Shown piece after piece: positions 50,379 to 59,906 of a DNA stretch of 64,000 nt. The notes beneath the pieces were generated by a model. The model ran no database searches. It was not told the origin of the DNA and saw only the letters and a program-made list of their open reading frames with translations. This DNA comes from Pedobacter metabolipauper (GTDB taxonomy: Bacteria; Bacteroidota; Bacteroidia; Sphingobacteriales; Sphingobacteriaceae): assembly GCF_004362715.1 (NCBI RefSeq), contig NZ_SNYC01000008.1:1-64000 (forward strand), given 5' to 3'. Made by a program: the position numbers and the translations under genes. How positions within the stretch are numbered: the stretch's first letter is position 1; each line of letters opens with the position of its first letter.

Positions 50379-53300
50379 ATGAACAAACAATTACTTAAAG
50401 CATTTGGGCTTTGCTGTATCTTTTTGTTGATGTCTTTGGTGTCTGCGGCACAAAAAGTTACCATCAGCGGAAGAATTACAGATGAACAGGGCCAGCCCCT
50501 GCCTGGTTCCAGCGTCCTTGTAAAAGGAACAAAAATAGGCCAGGTATCTGACAATAAAGGGGCATATAGCATCTCCATTAACAATTCAAGCACCGATATC
50601 CTGGTGTTTTCTATGGTTGGTTTTACCAGCAAAGAAATTAAAGCTTCAACAGGCTCAACAATCAATGTTCAGCTTAAAGAAGAAGACCAGCTTCTAAATG
50701 AAGTGGTAGTGGTAGGTTATGGTACACAAAGAAGACGCGACCTGACCGGTTCTGTAGCTTCTGTAAAAGGAGATGAATTTAAAAACCAACCCATTACCAA
50801 TGCTACTGAAGCCCTGCAGGGACGAATAGCGGGTGTTAACATCGTTAAGAGCTCAGGAGCACCCGATGCAACCCCTTCGATTACCATCAGGGGATTATCC
50901 TCTTTATACCAGCCAGACCCATTATACATTGTGGATGGTATCCGGGTAACTGATGTGAGCAACGTAAACGTTCAGGATATTGAATCTATGGATGTTTTAA
51001 AAGATGCTGCTGCTGCATCTATCTACGGTGCTGCTGCCGCCGGCGGGGTTATTTTAATTACCACAAAAAAAGGAACAACCATTGATCCGGTTATCAATTA
51101 CAATAACCGCTTTGGTATCACTACCCCTAAAGTGGGCAAACTGCTGGATAAAGACGGTTATATAAAACTTCAAAATATCATTAATCCAACACTATTTGCT
51201 GGTGCAGGAAGATTAGATACACTGGCCAATACCGATTGGATCGATGAAACTTTTAACAATGCCGTAGAACAAAACCATAACATTTCCTTAAACGGGTCAA
51301 CACCTGTTGTTAATTATTTGGTTTCTGGTTTCTACAACAAACAAAAAGGAGTTGCCCGTAAGAATTTCTCAAACATTGGGGGTGCCCGGATCAATACCGA
51401 TTATAAGCTCGGAAAAATATTCAAATTTGGTGAGCAGCTTTCTATATCAAGACGCAGCACTTCAAACCCACAGAACTATGGCGTAGAAGCACAACTGCAC
51501 AATTCGCCCTTCCGTACCTTGCCGATCGTTCCGTTATATAATAGCAATGGGGCATACGGTACCATACCAACCAATTACCCCGGACTTTCTTTCTCCGGAA
51601 CACATCCGGTAGGTGCCATTGATAATGCGAATGTAGAAGATTTCAGGAACAATATGCAGGCAAATATTTATGGAGAAGTAAAGCTGCCGCTCGGCCTTAC
51701 CTTTAGAAGTAATGTGGGTTACTCGTATTACAACCAAACTTTTAATTTCTTCCAGAATGCATTCTCAATTGGTGGTGTAGGTACCGGAACAAATTCATTA
51801 ACCAAGCAATCGGTAGAAAGTCAGTCACTGCTTACCAACTTCCTGTTGTCATATATTAAAACGTTTGATAAGCACAACATCAGTGCAGTAGCGGGTTTTG
51901 AGCAGATTACACAGCGCTACAATAATGTGAATGTGATGGCCACCAACGTGTCGCCATTGGCGGCCGCAGATTATGCATTTATTGCCACAGCAAGTTCAAC
52001 TTATTTATTTACCGGTCAACGGGATAACCAGGGACTCGTTAAATCGTTTTTTGGACGTGTAAACTACAACTATAACGGTAAGTATTACCTTTCAGGCTCT
52101 ATCCGCCAGGATGCAAACTTTACTGTATTTGGTCCGAACAAACAAAAAGGAGTATTCCCTGCTGCATCTGCAGGATGGACAATTTCTGAGGAGCCTTTCT
52201 TTAAAACGCTGATACCCGCTTTTAACAGCTTGAAATTCAGGGCCAGCTATGGTGAGCTTGGAAACAGCAACATCGGACAATACGCCTTCCTTTCCGTTTA
52301 TCAGCCTTTTGCTAGTTTAGGTAATGGCAGTGCTGGTGGTGCAAACTTCTCTCCGGGCGGAACAATTATTCCTGGCGTAGGCTATTCTGCCATTCCAAAT
52401 CCGGACCTGCATTGGGAAACGATCAAAGAAACTAACATTGGGCTGGATGGCTCGTTGCTAAACAACAAGCTATACTTCTCTGCTGAATATTATAACAAGG
52501 CTACACATGATATGCTTTATAATTTACCAATGGCACCAAGTGCAGGTGTTTCACAACCGTACTTAACCAATATTGGTACCGTAAGTAATAAAGGTTTTGA
52601 ATTGCTGTTGGGCTATAAAAGTAACGTTGGTGCAGTTGGATTTGACCTGAGCTTTACTGGTGCCTGGAATAAAAACGAGGTTACCAAACTTTCTGATCAA
52701 ACCACCTCTGCATTTTATAATGGATATAACTTTTATAACAATGGTGATTTGGCGTTCCAGATCATGCCCAACCAAACCATTACCATTACCCAGAAAGGAT
52801 TGCCATTCGGATCGTTCTATGGGTACAAATCCCTGGGCATCTTTCAAACAGATGCAGAAGCTGCCGGACAAAAAGTTAATGGCATAACGTCTGGTGCCGG
52901 TGACCTGCATTTCCAGGATCTGGATGGCAATGGCGAGATTAACAGCAATGACCGCCAGGTAATTGGCAACCCAAACCCGAAATTGGTTTATGGTATCAAC
53001 ATGCGTTTTAACTATAAAGGTTTTGATGCGGCATTTCTTTTCAATGGGGTAGCTGGCGTTGATTTATTTAATGGGGTTAAAGCATATGAAATGCGTCCGT
53101 TTGCCGATGGAAATACCTCTCCTAAAGTATGGGGTGCCTCGTTCCTGGCTGGGAATGGTTTAACAGATCAGCCACGGTTGGGTGTAGCCAATCCGAATGG
53201 AAGCTTTACGCTTGATCCAAATGGTAACTATTCTTCTGTAAACAGTTATTTCGTAGAGAAGGGAGATTATCTGAAGCTTAAAAACCTGCAGATTGGTTAT

Positions 53301-53525
53301 ACTTTCTCCAATACACTGCTGCAGAAAATAAAGGTGAATAAGGCCAGGATCTTTGTTATGGGAAATAACCTGTTTACAATCACTAAATATTCAGGACTTG
53401 ATCCGGAACTCGGTGCTTCTTACTCACCGGCAGGTTTCTCTAATGTAACCACAAGAGGAATAGATGTAGTAAGTCAATATCCGCAAACAAAGATCTATTC
53501 AGTAGGAATTGATGTTACTTTTTAA
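50379..53525 (+). CDS. susC: SusC/RagA-type TonB-dependent outer-membrane transporter
   Basis: A 1048-residue protein with a signal peptide (about 1-23). An N-terminal carboxypeptidase-regulatory-like domain (about 26-105, ISGRITDEQGQPLPGSSVLV) is followed by the plug (NEVVVVGYGTQRRRDLTGSV, then IRGLSSLYQPDPLYIVDGIR). The large beta-barrel ends in an aromatic (GIDVTF). No STN anti-sigma interaction domain is present, so regulation is probably by the DUF6377 protein. It imports oligosaccharides together with SusD. The SusD gene starts 22 bases later. Confidence 0.96.
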   Translation: MNKQLLKAFGLCCIFLLMSLVSAAQKVTISGRITDEQGQPLPGSSVLVKGTKIGQVSDNKGAYSISINNSSTDILVFSMVGFTSKEIKASTGSTINVQLKEEDQLLNEVVVVGYGTQRRRDLTGSVASVKGDEFKNQPITNATEALQGRIAGVNIVKSSGAPDATPSITIRGLSSLYQPDPLYIVDGIRVTDVSNVNVQDIESMDVLKDAAAASIYGAAAAGGVILITTKKGTTIDPVINYNNRFGITTPKVGKLLDKDGYIKLQNIINPTLFAGAGRLDTLANTDWIDETFNNAVEQNHNISLNGSTPVVNYLVSGFYNKQKGVARKNFSNIGGARINTDYKLGKIFKFGEQLSISRRSTSNPQNYGVEAQLHNSPFRTLPIVPLYNSNGAYGTIPTNYPGLSFSGTHPVGAIDNANVEDFRNNMQANIYGEVKLPLGLTFRSNVGYSYYNQTFNFFQNAFSIGGVGTGTNSLTKQSVESQSLLTNFLLSYIKTFDKHNISAVAGFEQITQRYNNVNVMATNVSPLAAADYAFIATASSTYLFTGQRDNQGLVKSFFGRVNYNYNGKYYLSGSIRQDANFTVFGPNKQKGVFPAASAGWTISEEPFFKTLIPAFNSLKFRASYGELGNSNIGQYAFLSVYQPFASLGNGSAGGANFSPGGTIIPGVGYSAIPNPDLHWETIKETNIGLDGSLLNNKLYFSAEYYNKATHDMLYNLPMAPSAGVSQPYLTNIGTVSNKGFELLLGYKSNVGAVGFDLSFTGAWNKNEVTKLSDQTTSAFYNGYNFYNNGDLAFQIMPNQTITITQKGLPFGSFYGYKSLGIFQTDAEAAGQKVNGITSGAGDLHFQDLDGNGEINSNDRQVIGNPNPKLVYGINMRFNYKGFDAAFLFNGVAGVDLFNGVKAYEMRPFADGNTSPKVWGASFLAGNGLTDQPRLGVANPNGSFTLDPNGNYSSVNSYFVEKGDYLKLKNLQIGYTFSNTLLQKIKVNKARIFVMGNNLFTITKYSGLDPELGASYSPAGFSNVTTRGIDVVSQYPQTKIYSVGIDVTF

Positions 53526-53547
53526 TCAACCAAATAAAATAAACAAG

Positions 53548-55368
53548 ATGTACAACAAAATATATATCGCATTACTGGCTGTTTTTTTACTAGCTGGTTG
53601 TAAAAAGGACCCGGCATTGGTTGGTCCAACAGATAAAGTCTCTACCTCATCCTTACCTAAAAATTTAGATGAACTCAATACCGTACTTGCTCCCGCTTAT
53701 GGCAATTTAAAGAGCATTGGCTTGTACGGCTTTGAACTGATGCCTAAGGCATTGGAAAATTCAGTACACGCAGGAGATTCAAATTACAACGGTGATGCCG
53801 GATGGAATGAAATGACTGCAAATAACCTGAGCACCACCAATAGCCGCTCTACAAACGCATGGGCGGCATTGTATGCAGGTGTGACCACCTGTAATGCAAC
53901 TTTAGCCGCCGCCGATTTTTTTGAAGCCACCTATGCTTCATCAGGTCAGAAGGCCGATATTGATGCCATCCGCGGACAAGCGAAGTTTATGCGTGCTTTT
54001 TATTATATGCAGCTGGAAACCTTTTTTGGTGAGGCTTACATTAAAACTGGTGGTGTAAATGAAAATAAAATGGGTGTTCCTTTGTTTAAAGAGATCCCTA
54101 AAAACCTGGAAGCCACACAACAGCCAAGGGCAACCACAAAAGCCGTTTGGGATTTTATTAAACAAGACCTTTCTGAAGCAGCAGTATTACTGGACAATAA
54201 GGTATGGCCGGCAGCTGAAATTGGCAGGGCTACTGAATGGTCTGCCAAAGCATTGCTGGGAAAAGCCTATGTGTTTACGGAAGACTGGACCAATGCAAAA
54301 ACGACCTTATTGGATGTAATCAACAACAGCGGTAAATCATTAATGCCGTTTGATAAATATAAAAATGCGTTTAACGGCATCATTGCAAATGAATTTAATG
54401 AAGAGTCTTTATTTGAGATGAACGTTGACGCCGACAATAAAGGAAATTATGGTCCATGGGGAAGCATCCCCAATGCATCTACCTTGAACGGGATCATCTG
54501 GTCACCATATATTCTAAGTGAAGCGGGTACTGAGACCGGTTCCAGACCTTTAGGCTACGGTGGTAACCTAGGTGTTCATGATAAAAATATTACCCGTTTT
54601 GGCTACCCATTGGGTTATTACACTTTAGTGGCTAACCCGGCATTTGACAATACCAAACCTGCTAGTTTCAGCAACCCTGCCCAAATCATGGATCCGGTAT
54701 ACCGGGCACAGGCCGAAGCGGTACGTACCAATAAAACGGCAGACCCACGCTTGTATGTTAACCTGGTACAACCATGGATCGATGTTTTAAATACAGACTG
54801 GAATGGTGGGGCCAAACAGAATGTGCCGGTTTCTAAACCAGATTACTTAGCCGGAGAGCCCAATACCTATGGATGGGGATTTAGAAAATATGCAGCCATT
54901 GATTATCACATCAATGCGGTAAACTATGATAAATGGAACTGGTATTTCCTTCGCCTGGCAGATGTATACCTGCTGTATGCAGAAGCAAGTATCGGTTCAG
55001 GTGATGCCGCTACAGGATTGGAATACATTAATAAAGTACACCGCAGGGCATATAATCTTCCAGTTAATGTAGCATCTGCAAGGGATTATACTTCGCTTAC
55101 TGCTGCTACACCAGCTATTAATGATGCTGTTTTAGGCAATAGCCCATTACGCTATGAGCGCTGGGCAGAATTTTTCCATGAGGGACAATGGTGGTTTGAT
55201 GTGTGCAGATGGCGCCTGGGCCCTCAGGAAGCCGCATTTTATGGCAAGGCAAGAAACCTGACCACGCCATTGACATTTAATGAAAATAAAAGCTATGCCT
55301 GGCCAATTCCACAGGATGAATTCAATGCAAATGCAAAAATAGCCGGACAGCAAAATCCCGGATATTAA
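53548..55368 (+). CDS. susD: SusD/RagB-type nutrient-binding outer-membrane lipoprotein
   Basis: A 606-residue protein from the ATG at 53548; this gives a lipobox (LLAGC, Cys about residue 18), whereas the frame open from 53509 overlaps the end of susC. SusD-type features are the helical TPR-like core with IRGQAKFMRAFYYMQLETFF and the C-terminal region FLRLADVYLLYAEASI. RYERWAEFFHEGQWWFDVCR and YAWPIPQDEFNANAKI follow. It caps the SusC barrel and binds glycan. A hairpin follows its stop. Confidence 0.95.
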   Translation: MYNKIYIALLAVFLLAGCKKDPALVGPTDKVSTSSLPKNLDELNTVLAPAYGNLKSIGLYGFELMPKALENSVHAGDSNYNGDAGWNEMTANNLSTTNSRSTNAWAALYAGVTTCNATLAAADFFEATYASSGQKADIDAIRGQAKFMRAFYYMQLETFFGEAYIKTGGVNENKMGVPLFKEIPKNLEATQQPRATTKAVWDFIKQDLSEAAVLLDNKVWPAAEIGRATEWSAKALLGKAYVFTEDWTNAKTTLLDVINNSGKSLMPFDKYKNAFNGIIANEFNEESLFEMNVDADNKGNYGPWGSIPNASTLNGIIWSPYILSEAGTETGSRPLGYGGNLGVHDKNITRFGYPLGYYTLVANPAFDNTKPASFSNPAQIMDPVYRAQAEAVRTNKTADPRLYVNLVQPWIDVLNTDWNGGAKQNVPVSKPDYLAGEPNTYGWGFRKYAAIDYHINAVNYDKWNWYFLRLADVYLLYAEASIGSGDAATGLEYINKVHRRAYNLPVNVASARDYTSLTAATPAINDAVLGNSPLRYERWAEFFHEGQWWFDVCRWRLGPQEAAFYGKARNLTTPLTFNENKSYAWPIPQDEFNANAKIAGQQNPGY

Positions 55369-55380
55369 TCAATATAAATG

Positions 55381-55415
55381 TGCCGGGTATCGTTTCTTAT
55401 ACCCGGCATTTATAA
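55381..55415 (+). terminator. Hairpin between susD and the GH97 gene
   Basis: TGCCGGGTAT (55381-55390) pairs perfectly with ATACCCGGCA (55399-55408) around an 8-base loop, followed by a short T-rich tract. It could terminate or attenuate transcription, or stabilise the susCD mRNA end, lowering GH97 expression relative to susCD. Confidence 0.65.
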
Positions 55416-55435
55416 TGCCTTTTAAAACCAATTTC

Positions 55436-57568
55436 ATGAAGAAGATAATTACTTGTTTGTTGAGCATGGCAATTGCCGGAAACCTAATGGCCCAGGATGT
55501 AAAACCTGTTGTAGCGAACCTGAATAAAGTAAAGCTGGAGTTTAAACTGGATCCGGAGGGAAAACCAGTCTACGCAGTATATTTTGACGGGAAACCTGTA
55601 ATCACTAATGCCGCACTTGGCTTTGAATTGGTGAATGACAGTGCTTTTAGCAAGCATCTGGAATTAAGCAATGTGGAGAAAGCAGACTTTGATGAAAGCT
55701 GGAAGCCGGTATGGGGCGAGGTAAGTACCATCCGAAACCATTATCAGCAGCTGACTGTTCATTTAAGACAAAAGGAAACTCCAAAACGCCTGATCAATAT
55801 TGTTTTCAGGGTTTTTGAAGATGGTGTTGGATTCAGATATGAGTTTCCGAAGCAACCCGGCCTGAAATATTTTGTGGTTGCTAAAGAACTGACACAATTT
55901 AATTTAACCGGTGATCACAAGGCATTTTGGATCCCTGGAGATTACGATACCAATGAGTATCAATATACCACCAGCAAGCTGAGCCAGGTGGATGGATGGG
56001 CTGTATCAGAAAAAGCTACTGATATTGCAGTCAGGGTAGTGCCAGATCAGCATGCTGTGGCTACACCACTGATGCTGAAGAGCGATAATGGTTTATACAT
56101 CAACATTCACGAGGCTGCCTTGGTTAATTACCCGGCTATGCAGCTCCATGTCAATACCCATAACTTTCAACTGTCTGCCAGCCTGGTGCCTGATGCTTTA
56201 GGCAATAAGGCCTATCTGCATGCACCATTTAATACACCCTGGCGAACCATTATTGTAAGTGATCAGGCCGCAGCTATTCTAAATTCTAAAATGATCTTAA
56301 ACCTCAATGAGCCTTCTGTAATTAAAAACACAGAATGGATTAAACCCATGAAGTTTGTTGGCGTTTGGTGGGAGATGCAAACCGGAAAAAGTACCTGGAG
56401 CTTTGCAAATAGTTTAGATACAGCAGATGCTGCCGGAAACTTAATTGCAAACGGTACGCATGGGGCAAATACAGAAAATGTAAAGCGATATATAGATTTC
56501 GCCGCTAAAAATGGCATTGAAGGGGTTTTGGTAGAAGGATGGAATACCGGATGGGAAGATTGGTTTGGAAACTGGAAGGAGAATATATTTGATTTTACAA
56601 CGCCGTATCCGGATTTTGATGTTAAAGGGATAGCAGAATATGCGAAAGCCAAAGGAGTTAAGATGATCATGCACAATGAAACTTCAGGATCAGCAACTAC
56701 CTATGAACGGTATTTGGACACCGCATTCCGGTATATGAATAAATACGGTTATCCGGCAGTAAAAACTGGATATGTGGGTAAGATTATACCAAGAGGGGAG
56801 CACCACGATGGACAATGGATGGTTAACCATTATGAGCGTGTTGCCCAAAAAGCCGCAGACCACCAGGTCATGATTGATTCACATGAATCTAACCGGCCTA
56901 CCGGATTGCACCGTACCTATCCAAACTGGCTGGCCTCAGAAGCAGGCAGAGGCAATGAGTACAATGCATTTAGTATGGGTAGTGCGCCAGACCATGAAAC
57001 CATACTGCCTTTTACGAGGTTAATGGGCGGACCAATGGATTATACACCGGGTATTTTTAAGTTGAAAGGTTATGCGGCCGGCGCATCTGACCGCCAGGTT
57101 CATACTACGCTGGCTAAACAACTTGCCTTGTATGTAACCTTATACAGTCCGTTGCAGATGGCTGCAGATTTGCCTGAAAATTATGAGGCACATCTGGATG
57201 CATTTCAATTTATTAAAGAGGTGCCAGCAGATTGGGACGATACAAAAGTAATTGAAGCAGAGCCTGGTGATTACATCACCATTGCACGGAAAGCTAAAGG
57301 ATCAGCAAACTGGTTTATAGGATCCATAACTGATGAAAACGCCCGTACCGCTAAGATCCCATTGTCTTTTTTGGATAAGGGAAAGAAATATGCCGTTAAG
57401 GTATATAGCGATGCAGCTGATGCAGACTGGGAGAAAAACCCGGAAGCATATGTTATTAAAGAATATAAAGCCACCTCAGCCACGGTATTGAAAATAAACA
57501 TAGCAAAAGGCGGCGGTGCTGCAATAACTATACAGCCTTTAAATAACTTAAGAAACGTATTCCATTAA
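55436..57568 (+). CDS. Glycoside hydrolase family 97 alpha-glycosidase (SusB-like)
   Basis: A 710-residue exported enzyme from the ATG at 55436 (signal peptide about 1-20, ending NLMAQ). It has the GH97 N-terminal beta-sandwich, a central barrel with GVLVEGWNTGW, and a C-terminal sandwich. Carboxylates Glu415 (HNETSG), Glu484 (SHESNRPTG), Glu502 and Glu508 (SEAGRGNEY) match, from memory, the catalytic and calcium-binding residues of the inverting SusB type. That points to an alpha-glucosidase rather than the retaining alpha-galactosidase branch. Its last 21 bases overlap the convergent DUF4286 gene. Confidence 0.92.
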   Translation: MKKIITCLLSMAIAGNLMAQDVKPVVANLNKVKLEFKLDPEGKPVYAVYFDGKPVITNAALGFELVNDSAFSKHLELSNVEKADFDESWKPVWGEVSTIRNHYQQLTVHLRQKETPKRLINIVFRVFEDGVGFRYEFPKQPGLKYFVVAKELTQFNLTGDHKAFWIPGDYDTNEYQYTTSKLSQVDGWAVSEKATDIAVRVVPDQHAVATPLMLKSDNGLYINIHEAALVNYPAMQLHVNTHNFQLSASLVPDALGNKAYLHAPFNTPWRTIIVSDQAAAILNSKMILNLNEPSVIKNTEWIKPMKFVGVWWEMQTGKSTWSFANSLDTADAAGNLIANGTHGANTENVKRYIDFAAKNGIEGVLVEGWNTGWEDWFGNWKENIFDFTTPYPDFDVKGIAEYAKAKGVKMIMHNETSGSATTYERYLDTAFRYMNKYGYPAVKTGYVGKIIPRGEHHDGQWMVNHYERVAQKAADHQVMIDSHESNRPTGLHRTYPNWLASEAGRGNEYNAFSMGSAPDHETILPFTRLMGGPMDYTPGIFKLKGYAAGASDRQVHTTLAKQLALYVTLYSPLQMAADLPENYEAHLDAFQFIKEVPADWDDTKVIEAEPGDYITIARKAKGSANWFIGSITDENARTAKIPLSFLDKGKKYAVKVYSDAADADWEKNPEAYVIKEYKATSATVLKINIAKGGGAAITIQPLNNLRNVFH

Positions 57569-57850
57569 GGTTCTGAACGCAACAAATTGATTTTCAAACT
57601 GCGCGTTAAGGTCGGACTGTAAGGCTGGTGCAAAATTATCCTGGTAATTCAGGTAGTTTTCCATGCTTTCAGCAACATATTGCGCGCAGTAAGTAACGCC
57701 CTCATTTGGGGAGTCTACTACTTTAAGTAAACGGGATGACACAAACATTTCTGTTGCCATAACTTCAGGAATATGGATTTCCTGCATCCATTGAAGCCAG
57801 CGCTCAGCAGCTGCATCTTCAATAATTAAGGTTACATTGTATAATAACAT
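57548..57850 (-). CDS. DUF4286 family protein
   Basis: A 100-residue cytosolic protein starting MLLYNVTLIIEDAAAERWLQ and continuing MQEIHIPEVMAT and YCAQYVAESMENYLNY. The family is Bacteroidota-typical, dimeric ferredoxin-like in appearance and functionally unknown. I use the ATG at 57850 because the residues from the longer frame (starting at 57877) overlap the upstream TPR gene and are not family-like. It follows the TPR gene by 16 bases. Its 3' end overlaps the GH97 gene. Confidence 0.87.
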   Translation of the reverse strand: MLLYNVTLIIEDAAAERWLQWMQEIHIPEVMATEMFVSSRLLKVVDSPNEGVTYCAQYVAESMENYLNYQDNFAPALQSDLNAQFENQFVAFRTLMEYVS

Positions 57851-57866
57851 GGCACAAAGATAGGAA

Positions 57867-59675
57867 CTATGTGCCAATATTGTCTCCGCGAAGCTTCCTA
57901 AAACGCTTCCGTGCTTCAGTAGTATACATGCTGCCCGAATAATCGTTGATCAGCTTTTGGTACAGCACTTTGGCCTGCTCGTTATCTTTTAAGGTTTTTT
58001 CATAAAGCTCGGCAAGGGTAAACAGGGCGTCATCAGCCCAAATACTGGTAGCATGTTTATCAATCAGTTCCTGAAGCATTTTAACCGCGTTGCCAATGTC
58101 ACTGTTTTTGGTAAAGATCCGCGATTTGGCCATTAAAATATCATCGGTTAAACTGTTGGCCGGATAGGTAATCGCTATACTGTCTAATTTGTGCAGGGCT
58201 TCCGTATTGCGGTTCCTGAACAGGAGCATTTCTGCATCGGCATACATCTTAAGCGCATTGCTGTCTACCGTAGATTGCAGGTTGTCCGAAATCAGCAGGC
58301 TCAGGTTCAGGGCATCATTGGCAATCAACTGTGACGTAGATGCTTTTAAAACATCAGCCTGCGATTTGGCATAGGCAAAATTACCCTGGTAATAAGAAAG
58401 CTTTGCAGACCGGTAATGCGCTTCATTACCGCCCACCTGGTTTTCAAATTGCTTGGCTACCTGTTCATACACCAGAAAAGCCTCCCAGGGCTGCTGCGTT
58501 AAAATGTAAATGTCGCCAAGGTCCAGTTTAATCTGACCAAGGTCTGGCTTTGACAAGCCCGGAATGAGCAAGGCGGATTCTAATGCTTTCTCCGCTTTAC
58601 CCGGTTCATTTAAGTAATAAGCTTGTAAATTAGCCCATTTCTTTAAGGCAAAGACCGTACGTGCCGTCAGTCCAAATTCGTCAATAATACTGTAATAAGC
58701 GGTTGCCAGATCTGAAATGGCCTGCTGTTCAAACTTTCCTGAGATGACAAGCTCGTATTTTGCATTGATCATTTCTACCTTTGCCGGTAAAAAATACGGG
58801 CTTTCCTTTCCCTTGCCTACAAGATATTCATAGGCTTTAATGGCAGTAAGATAAGCCTGGTTGGCCAGGAATGTATTTGCAGAATTGAAAAGTATGGCAC
58901 CATCATCTTTTGTACGCTTGTCTTGCGCAATGAGCTGCCGTAAAGCCATTTCATAATCCTGCTGCTGCAGGTACTGCCAAATCAATAGCTTAGTATATGT
59001 CTCAACCTGTGGTTCTTTCTGGATCTTTTTAAGTAAAGCTGCCTGCAGGAGCTGGTAGTCAGCATTGTCTTCAAATACATTAGACAACACACTCTCGGCC
59101 TGTGGAAGCAGCTCGGGCATGGCTGCCAGGGCATTGAGATATTCCTGGATCAGCATGTTCTTGTCCTTTTTAAAACGGTAAATGCTTAGCAGGTCGTAAG
59201 TAAAAGCCTGGTTGTCATTTAAGATCTTCCTGCCTTGCAGAAACGTTGAAATGGCGAGGTCGTAATTCTGGAAACTGTAAAATATGTTTGCCAGTTCACG
59301 GATCTTCATGTCGTTAGCAGGCATGTTATTGATCGCTTCGGCATATTTTTTATTGGAAGCAGCAGTTTCGCCTTTTTCCTGGTACAAACGGGCAAACGCA
59401 ATCGTATAATGTAAGTTTTGCGGGCTTTGTTTAGTTAGCTTTTTAACGATCTTTTCAGCCTCATCCAGCCGTTTCAATTTAATCAATGCATTGTAATAGA
59501 GATCAAAATAGGCGTCGCTTTTTGTCCGGGTAAATAGCTTTTCCAATAAGACCACAGCTTCTTCGTACTGGCCTTGCTGGTAATATTGAAAAGCCAGCGC
59601 ATCGTCTATATTATCCTGTGCAGCAGAAATTAGACAGCAGGCGGAAAATAAAAAAAGTAAAAGGAGCTTCTTCAT
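57867..59675 (-). CDS. Exported tetratricopeptide repeat protein
   Basis: A 602-residue protein with a signal peptide (about 1-19, ending LISAAQ). It has many TPR-like helix pairs throughout, for example ALAFQYYQQGQYEEAVVLLE near the N-terminus and DALFTLAELYEKTLKDNEQA near the C-terminus. It is likely periplasmic and serves as a protein-interaction scaffold. It resembles YbgF/BamD-like or gliding-type TPR proteins only in general layout. First gene of a two-gene minus-strand unit with DUF4286. A 231-base divergent region separates it from the S9-like gene. Confidence 0.87.
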   Translation of the reverse strand: MKKLLLLFLFSACCLISAAQDNIDDALAFQYYQQGQYEEAVVLLEKLFTRTKSDAYFDLYYNALIKLKRLDEAEKIVKKLTKQSPQNLHYTIAFARLYQEKGETAASNKKYAEAINNMPANDMKIRELANIFYSFQNYDLAISTFLQGRKILNDNQAFTYDLLSIYRFKKDKNMLIQEYLNALAAMPELLPQAESVLSNVFEDNADYQLLQAALLKKIQKEPQVETYTKLLIWQYLQQQDYEMALRQLIAQDKRTKDDGAILFNSANTFLANQAYLTAIKAYEYLVGKGKESPYFLPAKVEMINAKYELVISGKFEQQAISDLATAYYSIIDEFGLTARTVFALKKWANLQAYYLNEPGKAEKALESALLIPGLSKPDLGQIKLDLGDIYILTQQPWEAFLVYEQVAKQFENQVGGNEAHYRSAKLSYYQGNFAYAKSQADVLKASTSQLIANDALNLSLLISDNLQSTVDSNALKMYADAEMLLFRNRNTEALHKLDSIAITYPANSLTDDILMAKSRIFTKNSDIGNAVKMLQELIDKHATSIWADDALFTLAELYEKTLKDNEQAKVLYQKLINDYSGSMYTTEARKRFRKLRGDNIGT

Positions 59676-59881
59676 TGGCTGAGATCAATATAAGCACTAA
59701 AATACTGATTTTTGAGCTAGGTTTTTGCTTATTGCCACAACATAAATACACATGAGTATTTTAAATGTTACCGAAATTATCATTTCATCCTTGCATAATT
59801 ACCTACTTTGAGCATAAGGAAACAGTAATCCAGATCAGGTAACAATATTGGTGTATAACCTTTTTACAGGGCCTGTGTGTG

Positions 59882-59889
59882 TAGCTTTG
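59882..59889 (+). promoter_or_regulatory. Putative -7 element of the S9-kinase-regulator unit
   Basis: TAGCTTTG matches TAnnTTTG, 17 bases before the ATG at 59907. A near-palindrome, ACAGGGCCTGT, lies at about 59866-59876 between the probable -33 and -7 positions and could be a regulator site. Confidence 0.5.
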
Positions 59890-59906
59890 TAGTCCGAATA
59901 TAACTT

